Made by a program: the position numbers and the translations under genes. Positions 7,352-12,883 of a stretch of DNA of 13,305 nucleotides are shown one piece after another. Numbering within the stretch: the first letter of the stretch is position 1; each line of letters begins with the position of its first letter. Source of the DNA: Candidatus Shapirobacteria bacterium CG2_30_35_20 (GTDB lineage: Bacteria > Patescibacteriota > Microgenomatia > UBA12405); NCBI GenBank assembly GCA_001873665.1, contig MNZO01000013.1, positions 1 through 13,305 on the forward strand, in the 5' to 3' direction. Under the pieces are notes generated by a model. It was not told where the DNA came from, searched no databases, and saw only the letters and a list, made by a program, of their open reading frames with translations.

Positions 7352-8383
7352 CTATTTTAACACAAATTTAGAGAAAAACTCCATATCTTTCCCCACTGCC
7401 TCTTTCCACAATTCACCCATTTTCCCTCTCATATTATGATCAGCCCCATCAAAAATCTGCAACTCAACATCCTTATTTAACAATTTTAAATTATTGACCA
7501 CATCTTGTTGCCATTCAACCTTAACCCACATATCAGCCGTCCCCTGCTGGATAAGTATTGGTGCATTTATCCATTCATAATAATTTTCAAACGCATAGCG
7601 ACGTGAATCATAATACTTATTAAACAAATTTACAAAATTGATCGCTTTTTGCCGATCTTCACCTTCATCGGCCGTGTCAATCAAACTTTGAGGAAACGCC
7701 AATGTCATCGGTGCCCATAACACCGTCGGATATTTTTCTCCAGTAATTTCTAAAACCGACAGGGCAATTTGCCCTCCATTGCTATGAGCCCAAATTCCAA
7801 TTTTACTTTTATCCACCCACGGCAGTTGTTTTACCGACTCTATCAAATCAAGTACCTCTATAACCTTATGAAACCTTGCCTCCAAGACATCGCCCGATTC
7901 AGCATCACTATTTCCATAACCCAAAAAATCCAAACTAACTGTAGCGTACCCCGCTTTGGCCAATTCATCGGCCACTTTCCACGTCCCCGATCCGGGATAA
8001 TATCCCTCTTTTTCGGCATACCCCCGAATCATAATAATTACCGATATGGGCGCAATGCTTTGCGCCCCTACCGGTATATTAATCATCCCCGACACCCATT
8101 TACCATCACTGATAAATTTTATTTCATTTGTACGGGCGTATGACAATACGCCACTACGTTTTTCAATTTCTGGAATATTTCCCAAAATTTCTATTTCCCG
8201 TACGGGCGCAATGTCTTGCACCCCTCCATATTCTTTTGCCAAACTATCAAAATCATACTTCTCCAAACTTTTTTCTGTAAAATTTACGTTTGCCAACGGA
8301 CTTATAATTTTCCTCGGCCAAAAAAAATAACCCATTACACCAATTAAAATAAAAATGCTAATTATTTTTACCCATTTACTCAC
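7352..8383 (-). CDS. Membrane-anchored alpha/beta hydrolase, prolyl-oligopeptidase/dienelactone type
   Basis: The 343-aa protein begins with a positively charged stretch and one hydrophobic segment (KIISIFILIGVMGYFFW, about 6-22), a signal anchor that would place the enzyme outside the membrane. The alpha/beta hydrolase domain follows: RGYAEKEG oxyanion region (120-127), LDFLGYGNSD (151-160), nucleophile elbow IWAHSNGGQ (Ser201), acid GTADMWV (Asp284) and catalytic His in GADHNM (His316). The elbow has Ala in place of the first Gly of G-x-S-x-G. The nearest families are S9-type peptidases and dienelactone hydrolases; the substrate is unknown. The GTG start is preferred because an in-frame stop lies just upstream and the later Met17 would cut the anchor. 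Confidence 0.87.
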   Translation of the reverse strand: MSKWVKIISIFILIGVMGYFFWPRKIISPLANVNFTEKSLEKYDFDSLAKEYGGVQDIAPVREIEILGNIPEIEKRSGVLSYARTNEIKFISDGKWVSGMINIPVGAQSIAPISVIIMIRGYAEKEGYYPGSGTWKVADELAKAGYATVSLDFLGYGNSDAESGDVLEARFHKVIEVLDLIESVKQLPWVDKSKIGIWAHSNGGQIALSVLEITGEKYPTVLWAPMTLAFPQSLIDTADEGEDRQKAINFVNLFNKYYDSRRYAFENYYEWINAPILIQQGTADMWVKVEWQQDVVNNLKLLNKDVELQIFDGADHNMRGKMGELWKEAVGKDMEFFSKFVLK

Positions 8384-8403
8384 AGCTAATTATATAGTAT
8401 AAT
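8375..8403 (+). promoter_or_regulatory. Promoter of the rplJ-rplL transcript
   Basis: A -35-like TTTACT (8375-8380; four of six consensus bases), a 17-nt spacer and an exact -10 TATAAT (8398-8403) place transcription start near 8410, immediately before the L10 leader. It overlaps the start of the divergent hydrolase gene. Confidence 0.75.
8389..8394 (-). promoter_or_regulatory. -10 box TATAAT before the hydrolase gene
   Basis: On the minus strand an exact TATAAT ends 5 nt before the GTG start at 8383. This predicts a leaderless mRNA. It is interleaved with the rplJL promoter on the other strand, so the two promoters may compete. Confidence 0.4.
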
Positions 8404-8410
8404 TCCTCTT

Positions 8411-8506
8411 GTCCTACCGAAGACAGCAGGTTTAGCGAAAGCTTATAATTCCCGCCGAGGCTAAAAATAGATTTTTAATCTACCTCGCCTCTTCGGCGAG
8501 TTTTTT
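8411..8506 (+). ncRNA. Ribosomal L10 leader with antiterminator and terminator
   Basis: The segment 8411-8460 matches the conserved L10-leader core: ACCGAAGACAGCAGGT, a small AGC-GAAA-GCT hairpin (8434-8443), and CCCGCCGAGG (8451-8460). In this family the L10-(L7/L12) complex binds the RNA and represses rplJL. Downstream CGAGG (8456-8460) can pair with CCTCG (8483-8487) around a TAGATT/AATCTA hairpin (8468-8482). That pairing would use the 5' arm of the terminator at 8484-8500, so the two structures are mutually exclusive. Confidence 0.85.
8484..8506 (+). terminator. Intrinsic attenuator terminator upstream of rplJ
   Basis: A perfect 6-bp GC-rich stem CTCGCC (8484-8489) / GGCGAG (8495-8500) with loop TCTTC, followed by six T, is a clear Rho-independent terminator inside the rplJ leader. 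It is expected to form when L10 occupies the leader. Confidence 0.88.
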
Positions 8507-8512
8507 GTTTTT

Positions 8513-8532
8513 AAATTTAAAATTTTAAATTT
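8513..8532. repeat. Perfect 20-bp A/T palindrome before rplJ
   Basis: AAATTTAAAATTTTAAATTT is a perfect palindrome between the attenuator and the rplJ start. A similar imperfect A/T sequence precedes nusG (about 16-34). It may keep the start region weakly structured, or be chance in AT-rich DNA. Confidence 0.35.
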
Positions 8533-8542
8533 CTTTAATAAA

Positions 8543-9079
8543 ATGTCAATCAATAAAATCAATAAAATCAATCAAGTCGAAAAGGTCAGTAAATCCTTAA
8601 CTTCGGCCAAATCAGCCGCCCTTTTACAATACCAAGGATTAACCGCTGGTGATATTTCTAATTTACGCGACAAAGTCCGTGCCGGTGGTGGTCGTCTAGA
8701 AGTTATCAAAAACTCACTTATCACCCGTGCTTTAGCCAAAATAGGTATCAATTTACCAACCACTTTAACTGGTCCAACCGCTATTGCTTTTTCTAATCAA
8801 GACGAAATCGCTCCATTAAAAGAAATCGAAACAGTCAACAAAGCCAAAGAAAAAACATTTTTCAAATATGGAATTTTTGGAGGTAAATTACTTTTGTCCG
8901 ATGATTTAACCAAACTTTTATCTCTTCCTTCCAAATCCACTCTTATCACCCAATTACTAGGCGGACTTAAAAACCCATTACAACGTCTGGTCTATGCCAT
9001 GCGCTACAACCAAACTCAATTGGTTTTAACATTAAAGGCTATCGCCGACAAAAATAACCAATTAAAAACATTAAACTAA
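8543..9079 (+). CDS. rplJ: Large ribosomal subunit protein L10 (uL10)
   Basis: L10 anchors L7/L12 dimers to the ribosome and, as a complex with them, represses this transcript through the leader RNA. The 178-aa product shows the N-terminal rRNA-binding domain (AALLQYQGLTAGDISNLRDK; GGGRLEVIKNSLITRALAK; LTGPTAIAFSNQD) and a C-terminal helical tail that docks L7/L12. Its length is near the usual 165-175 aa. The ATG lies in an A/T-rich stretch without a Shine-Dalgarno. It is separated from rplK-rplA by about 6.4 kb rather than adjacent, and followed by rplL after a palindrome-filled gap. Confidence 0.97.
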   Translation: MSINKINKINQVEKVSKSLTSAKSAALLQYQGLTAGDISNLRDKVRAGGGRLEVIKNSLITRALAKIGINLPTTLTGPTAIAFSNQDEIAPLKEIETVNKAKEKTFFKYGIFGGKLLLSDDLTKLLSLPSKSTLITQLLGGLKNPLQRLVYAMRYNQTQLVLTLKAIADKNNQLKTLN

Positions 9080-9197
9080 TAACCAAGTATTCCAAACAAT
9101 TACCAATGTTACAAATCACAATAACCAAACTGTTTGTAATTTTTGTAATTGGTAATTGAGATTTGTTTGTTTCTTGGAATTTGGTTATTGGTTATTA
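9078..9197. repeat. Intergenic imperfect palindrome, copy 3 (rplJ-rplL gap)
   Basis: The hairpin begins on the rplJ stop codon: AATAACCAA (9078-9086) pairs with TTGGTTATT (9188-9196). Inner arms ATTACCAAT and ATTGGTAAT, and CAAAC/GTTTG at the tip, continue the stem with mismatches. The right arm (9132-9176) matches the reverse complement of 1243-1287 at 41 of 45 bases. The left arm is nearly G-free, as in the other copies. Confidence 0.8.
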
Positions 9198-9237
9198 AAT
9201 AAATAGTTATTATTAATTATTAATTAAAAATAAAAAT

Positions 9238-9621
9238 ATGGATAAAAAATTAGAAAAAATCCTAAATGATATTGCTGAATTATCAGTAATGGACCTCTCC
9301 GAGTTAGTTAAAGCCCTCGAAGAAAAATTTGATGTTAAGGCGACCGCTGTCGCCCCAGTCGCTACTGTATCTGCTCCTGGAGCAACTGCTACAACTCCAG
9401 TCGAAGAAAAGACCGAATTTGACGTCATTATCACCAATGCCGGTGCTAACAAAATCGCCGTTATCAAGGCTGTCCGTGAATTTAAACCCGAATTAGGTTT
9501 GAAAGAAGCCAAAGATATGGTTGATGCTTGTCCTGCCGACCTTGGCACTATGAAAAAAGATGCCGCTACTGAAGCCAAAACCAAGCTCGAAGCCACCGGC
9601 GCTCAAGTCGAATTAAAATAA
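9238..9621 (+). CDS. rplL: Large ribosomal subunit protein L7/L12 (bL12)
   Basis: L7/L12 forms the flexible stalk that recruits translational GTPases. The 127-aa product has the N-terminal dimerisation helices (MDLSELVKALEEKF), an Ala/Pro/Thr-rich hinge (about 33-58) and the globular C-terminal domain with NKIAVIKAVRE and LGLKEAKDMVD, the factor-binding surface. Its length matches the family. It shares the rplJ promoter and leader. It is followed by a weak, probably bidirectional terminator. Confidence 0.97.
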   Translation: MDKKLEKILNDIAELSVMDLSELVKALEEKFDVKATAVAPVATVSAPGATATTPVEEKTEFDVIITNAGANKIAVIKAVREFKPELGLKEAKDMVDACPADLGTMKKDAATEAKTKLEATGAQVELK

Positions 9622-9635
9622 AATATTTTTATTTT

Positions 9636-9665
9636 AAAAACAAAATCCCCTATTCAAGGAGATTT
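9636..9665 (-). terminator. Terminator between rplL and the nucleotidyltransferase gene
   Basis: Arms at 9643-9651 and 9657-9665 form a 9-position stem with one mismatch and a 5-nt loop. On the minus strand it is followed by a T-rich run (TTTTGTTTTT), giving a reasonable terminator for the gene at 9719-10786. On the plus strand the trailing TTTCTTG is poorer, so termination of rplL here is less certain. Confidence 0.6.
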
Positions 9666-9718
9666 CTTGTTACTTGCGTTATTATGTCAAATTTGATAAA
9701 TAATCTTATTCCCACCCC

Positions 9719-10786
9719 CTAAATAAACTCACTTTTATTTTCCATTTTTAGCCTCTCCACCACCTCACCCACCCTACCGCTTTGATCTTTTCTACATATT
9801 AGTAAAGCATCGCCAGTATCAATCACTATCACATCTTTGATTCCAATTGTTGCCACAACTTTCCCTTTTGGAGCTTGTATAAAATTGTCATTACTGTCAA
9901 TTTCCACCAAATGATACCCGTTTTGATGCGCCCCAATCTCTTTTAAATAAATATCCGCCGACTCCCATGTCCCAATATCAATCCATCTAAACGGCAATTC
10001 AACCACCAAAGATTCACCCGCTGCGTGAACTAGCTGAGTGACATCTTCTAGCTGTCCTTTTGGCATTTTTGCATATTCTGTGACGACATCACCCCCTTCG
10101 ACAATATTCAAAAGAGGTTTATACCATTCCATCCGATATTTTTTAAACATTTCCAAAAAATTTCGTGGCGTCATACAAGTGTGATTTGTGTGTAACAACG
10201 CCAAACCTTGATTAAAATATTCTTCAGCTTGTCTTTTGGCATTTTCACCTGCTCCTCGCCACAGAAATTTATCAACTTTATACACTCCAACTCTATCCTG
10301 TTCTATTTCCAGTTCACCTTTTATCAACCAATCATTTCCTGTAATTGCAAAGGAGGGGCGAAACCCGCCCGTAATATATTTATTTGAAGTTCTTGCTAAT
10401 CGATCACACACATCCATCATTTCAAAAAAATATTGTTCAGGAATTCGTATATCGTCAACTTGAACCAACATAAATGGTTCATCTGGGTCAATTTTATAAA
10501 GCATCGCCGCTGCAAAACCAGTTGCCGGACCTTGATTGCGTAATTCTGGTTCAATAAAAATATTATTCGCCAATACTTCAGGCACCTGCTCCTTAACCAA
10601 TCCCGCCTGATCAACAGTTGTTTGAATATAAATATCTTTAGCCTCAAATTTTTTTCGTAAACTATTCCAGTTCCATTGAAATAAAGATTTTCCACTTAAT
10701 AATGGCAAAAAATGTTTTGGCATTTTTTGACGGCTTGCCGGCCACATTTTAGCACCCACCCCCCCACAGATTATTACTGGTTTCAT
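9719..10786 (-). CDS. Mannose-1-phosphate guanylyltransferase-like nucleotidyltransferase
   Basis: This enzyme type makes GDP-mannose from mannose-1-phosphate and GTP for surface glycans. The 355-aa product opens with KPVIICGGVGAKMWPASRQ and MPKHFLPL, the pyrophosphorylase signature (usual form G-G-x-G-T-R-L-W-P; here Lys replaces the Arg). IFIEPELRNQGPATGFAAAM follows, then WIDIGTWESADIYL and the C-terminal VVATIGIKDVIVIDTGDALL. The usual W-N-S-G-I-F segment reads LLHTNHTCM, so the sugar pocket may differ. There is no C-terminal phosphomannose isomerase domain. The start at 10786 is chosen over 10819 because the protein motif starts here and GGAG lies 5 nt upstream. Confidence 0.82.
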   Translation of the reverse strand: MKPVIICGGVGAKMWPASRQKMPKHFLPLLSGKSLFQWNWNSLRKKFEAKDIYIQTTVDQAGLVKEQVPEVLANNIFIEPELRNQGPATGFAAAMLYKIDPDEPFMLVQVDDIRIPEQYFFEMMDVCDRLARTSNKYITGGFRPSFAITGNDWLIKGELEIEQDRVGVYKVDKFLWRGAGENAKRQAEEYFNQGLALLHTNHTCMTPRNFLEMFKKYRMEWYKPLLNIVEGGDVVTEYAKMPKGQLEDVTQLVHAAGESLVVELPFRWIDIGTWESADIYLKEIGAHQNGYHLVEIDSNDNFIQAPKGKVVATIGIKDVIVIDTGDALLICRKDQSGRVGEVVERLKMENKSEFI

Positions 10787-10795
10787 TGTGTCTCC

Positions 10796-10801
10796 ATTAT
10801 A
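10796..10801 (-). promoter_or_regulatory. -10 box TATAAT before the nucleotidyltransferase gene
   Basis: On the minus strand an exact TATAAT ends 9 nt before the ATG at 10786. No -35 hexamer is evident. If used, the start site would fall around 10789 and leave the nearby GGAG outside the mRNA, so either the GGAG or this box may be incidental. Confidence 0.4.
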
Positions 10802-10806
10802 CAATA

Positions 10807-10815
10807 TGTTACAAT
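10807..10815 (+). promoter_or_regulatory. Extended -10 box before the 66-aa protein
   Basis: TGTTACAAT fits an extended -10 element (TG-n-TACAAT) and ends 6 nt before the ATG at 10822, so transcription would begin on or next to the start codon. It lies between this gene and the divergent nucleotidyltransferase promoter. Confidence 0.45.
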
Positions 10816-10821
10816 CCAAAA

Positions 10822-11022
10822 ATGACTATTCCATATCCCGAAGAAAAAGTTCTTCAAGACCAATTAAGCATGCTTAATCCAGATGAAATTAAAGCAGCCA
10901 ATAAAACCATAAAAAAAATCAATGAAGAATTTCCTCCACTTCGCCGTAGAGGCCGCCCATCAACAAATTCCCTGTATCAACTGATACCTGAAGAGATGGA
11001 TGATATTCTCATCTTCGATTAA
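10822..11022 (+). CDS. Small protein with AT-hook-like motif, function unknown
   Basis: The 66-aa acidic protein has an internal basic patch PLRRRGRPSTN that resembles an AT-hook (core R-G-R-P), a minor-groove DNA-binding motif. Predicted helical stretches surround it (NPDEIKAANKTIKKINEEF; the C-terminus ends acidic, EEMDDILIFD). No family was recognised. The ATG at 10822 is chosen over a TTG at 10786, which would overlap the divergent gene's start. It is divergent from the nucleotidyltransferase and convergent with the BrnTA pair. It could be an antitoxin-like or nucleoid-associated small protein, but nothing proves this. Confidence 0.6.
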   Translation: MTIPYPEEKVLQDQLSMLNPDEIKAANKTIKKINEEFPPLRRRGRPSTNSLYQLIPEEMDDILIFD

Positions 11023-11041
11023 AAAAAATTAACTTTGTTTT

Positions 11042-11323
11042 TTATATAACATTCAATTCTCTTTTCACCGCCTCAGCTAACACAATTTTGACATACGACT
11101 GATATGGCACGTCTTTTTTATTGGCGATTACCTTCAAATCAGAGATTAAAGAAGTTGGAAATCTAATCAAAACTGATTTTGTTGAAAACTTTAAATTTGG
11201 CAAAGACGGATTTACTATTACCTTTTTTAAATCTACAAAATCAAGAAAACTATTTTTATCCCAAAACTTTCTCTCTTCATCTTCGTTTTTAAATTTTGGA
11301 ATTATTTTTATTTTATTTTTCAT
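11042..11323 (-). CDS. brnA: BrnA-like ribbon-helix-helix antitoxin
   Basis: The 93-aa protein is the antitoxin partner of the adjacent BrnT. The N-terminal half shows EERKFWDKNSFLDF, the toxin-neutralising region typical of BrnA (family pattern F-W-D-x-x-D/S). The C-terminal half is a ribbon-helix-helix domain: KSVLIRFPTSLISDLKVIA, then VPYQSYVKIVLAEAVKREL. Together they explain toxin binding and DNA binding. The start overlaps the end of the toxin gene by 11 nt, giving translational coupling in the usual BrnT-BrnA order. The protein probably represses the shared promoter at 11620-11656. Confidence 0.88.
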   Translation of the reverse strand: MKNKIKIIPKFKNEDEERKFWDKNSFLDFVDLKKVIVNPSLPNLKFSTKSVLIRFPTSLISDLKVIANKKDVPYQSYVKIVLAEAVKRELNVI

Positions 11324-11609
11324 ATTTTTTATAAAACATTTTTTCTCTTTTATTTTGATCTCGGGCAGAAATTATCCTAATTTTATTGTATCTAACTGTA
11401 TATATTATTACTAATAATTGATTTTTAGAAGTTTTTCCATAAACTCCTTCTCGGATTTCATCTTTTGAATGTTTATCATCAGTAAACATCAACAATGGAA
11501 CCATTTTAAAGACTTCTTCGGCTTCTTCCCAAGTTACTCCATGAGACAGGTTATTCTTTTCTTGATTTCCCCAGTCCCATTCAAAACCATCTGCCTTTAT
11601 TAATTCCAT
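11313..11609 (-). CDS. brnT: BrnT-like ribonuclease toxin
   Basis: BrnT is a small RelE-fold ribonuclease that halts translation when released from BrnA. The 98-aa product has the family pattern in order: FEWDWGNQEKNNLSHGVTWE (9-28, with His23), EEAEEVFKM, a central DEIREGVYGKT, LLVIIYTVR and the hallmark RIISARDQNKREKMFY near the C-terminus. The expected basic and acidic catalytic residues appear present (His23, Glu and Arg in DEIRE, Arg in ISAR), although Ser22 stands where Lys or Arg is common before the His. It starts 33 nt after the dehydrogenase stop and has its own promoter. Confidence 0.92.
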   Translation of the reverse strand: MELIKADGFEWDWGNQEKNNLSHGVTWEEAEEVFKMVPLLMFTDDKHSKDEIREGVYGKTSKNQLLVIIYTVRYNKIRIISARDQNKREKMFYKKYEK

Positions 11610-11619
11610 ATTTTTAAAG

Positions 11620-11640
11620 TGTATACAATGATAGTATACA
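11620..11640. promoter_or_regulatory. BrnTA operator palindrome
   Basis: TGTATAC (11620-11626) and GTATACA (11634-11640) form a perfect 7-bp-arm dyad with a 7-nt spacer. The -10 hexamer of the BrnTA promoter sits inside the spacer. A ribbon-helix-helix antitoxin binding here would block transcription. Confidence 0.75.
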
Positions 11641-11656
11641 TATTAATTTTTGTCAA
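11628..11656 (-). promoter_or_regulatory. Promoter of the BrnTA operon
   Basis: Minus-strand TTGACA (11651-11656), a 17-nt spacer and TATCAT (11628-11633) form a near-consensus promoter, with a start near 11621 and a 12-nt leader to the brnT ATG. The -35 box lies in the last codons of the dehydrogenase gene. Confidence 0.78.
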
Positions 11657-12638
11657 GCTTATTAATAAAACTATTTATATTCTCCACCGTTGTTTTGATA
11701 ATCATTCCAATTGCCTCCTTAGTATTAAAGGCATTATGTGGCGTAAACACCACATCATCCCGATCACGCAATAAATGATACGACAACACCTCCTGTAAAT
11801 CATCCTTAGTCGGTCGAGTACTGGCCACCATCGATACACTTTCCAACATATCTTCATCCTCAGTTACGTCTAATCCTGCACCCCACAAAATCTTATTTTC
11901 TAAAGCCCATACAATTGCCTCAGTTTTAACCACCTTGCCCCGCGAGGTATTTATCAGAATTGATCCAGGTTTCATTAATTTAATATTGTTCATATTTAAC
12001 AAATGTCTCGTTTCGGGTATCGCCGGTACATGCAAAGTCAAAAAATCACATTGTTTTAAACATTCTTCCAATGACACATACTTAAATCCCATTTTTTTTG
12101 CCAGCTTAGCGTCTGGTTTACGTTCAACGGCGATTACCTTCATTCCCAACCCTTTCGCTATTCGGATTACATTTTTACCAATTCTACCCACTCCCACCAC
12201 ACCCAAAGTCTTACTAAATACATCAACTCCAGTTAGACCTTCAGGAGAAAACTCCCCCTCCTCCACTGACTGATGAGCCGGTACAATTTTTTTTGCTACT
12301 ACCAATAACAATGCTATCGTATATTCTGCTACTGTGTTTTCACCATAACTCGGCACATTATAAATTTCTATTTTTCGCTTTTGACATTCGTCTTTGTCAA
12401 TATGGTCAATCCCGGTCGACCGAGTTGCTATCATTTTTAAATTTGGCAATTGATCTAATGCCTTTTTATCAAGTTTTGAATATACAAACACAGAAACTAT
12501 GTCATAATTTTTTGCCATCTCCAATTTATCCTGTATTTCCTCAGTAAATATCCCCACTCCTGCTGTATCCAAATTAATTATTTCCCTTTCAATTATTTCC
12601 CTCTCCCAACTCTTGACTCCAAAAAATGCAATTTTCAT
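11643..12638 (-). CDS. D-lactate dehydrogenase-like 2-hydroxyacid dehydrogenase
   Basis: The enzyme family reduces 2-keto acids such as pyruvate to D-2-hydroxy acids with NADH, a way to reoxidise NADH in fermenters. The 331-aa product has the family's length. It shows RSTGIDHID (73-81), YGENTVAEYTIALLL (98-112), the NAD-binding GVVGVGRIGKNV (146-157), and the catalytic triad Arg233 (NTSRGKVV), Glu260 (GLDVTEDE) and His301 (TPHNAFN). The long segment before HNAF (LSYHLLRDRDDVVFTPHNA) fits D-lactate dehydrogenases of the LdhA type better than phosphoglycerate dehydrogenases. It is a single-gene unit. The exact substrate is inferred, not shown. Confidence 0.9.
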   Translation of the reverse strand: MKIAFFGVKSWEREIIEREIINLDTAGVGIFTEEIQDKLEMAKNYDIVSVFVYSKLDKKALDQLPNLKMIATRSTGIDHIDKDECQKRKIEIYNVPSYGENTVAEYTIALLLVVAKKIVPAHQSVEEGEFSPEGLTGVDVFSKTLGVVGVGRIGKNVIRIAKGLGMKVIAVERKPDAKLAKKMGFKYVSLEECLKQCDFLTLHVPAIPETRHLLNMNNIKLMKPGSILINTSRGKVVKTEAIVWALENKILWGAGLDVTEDEDMLESVSMVASTRPTKDDLQEVLSYHLLRDRDDVVFTPHNAFNTKEAIGMIIKTTVENINSFINKLDKN

Positions 12639-12674
12639 AATCTATTCTATAATAAATTGCCCTGTCAAGGGAAA

Positions 12675-12692
12675 TGTCATTTCTTAATGACA
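12675..12692. promoter_or_regulatory. Dyad upstream of the dehydrogenase, possible operator
   Basis: TGTCATT (12675-12681) and AATGACA (12686-12692) form a perfect 7-bp-arm inverted repeat with a 4-nt spacer, 37 nt upstream of the dehydrogenase start. A minus-strand TTGACA (12663-12668) lies just downstream of it, but no well-spaced -10 box pairs with that hexamer. There is no T-run, so a regulator-binding site is more likely than a terminator. Confidence 0.45.
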
Positions 12693-12811
12693 AAGGGTTT
12701 GTTCCAAAAGTTTAAAAAATATTGGTTCTAAAATAATTAAATCCCTTGTCCATCAAAATTTCCTTTTCCCCTAAACACTCCTCAATAATTACATGATCTA
12801 TTTGTATCATC

Positions 12812-12841
12812 TTGACCTACAAGTATAGTGTATGTTTTAAT
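12812..12841 (+). promoter_or_regulatory. Promoter of the HTH gene
   Basis: TTGACC (12812-12817), an 18-nt spacer and TTTAAT (12836-12841) preceded by TGT (12833-12835, extended -10) form a good promoter. Start would be near 12848, leaving a leader of about 36 nt that contains the Shine-Dalgarno GAGGAG (12871-12876). Confidence 0.65.
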
Positions 12842-12883
12842 GAATATAGTTAAAGATTAATCTGATACAAGAGGAGCCACCAA

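Noticed and set aside
7769..8330. Plus-strand reading frames opposite the hydrolase gene
   Set aside because: They are antisense shadows without recognisable domains or start signals, while the minus strand has a complete catalytic triad.
9213..9596. A 127-codon minus-strand reading frame opposite rplL
   Set aside because: It lies entirely in the shadow of rplL, and its low-complexity Ala/Ser/Thr composition mirrors the rplL hinge codons on the other strand.
10787..10819. An N-terminal extension of the nucleotidyltransferase to 10819
   Set aside because: The extra 11 residues precede the family's conserved beginning, overlap the -10 box and have no ribosome-binding signal; GGAG sits before the ATG at 10786.
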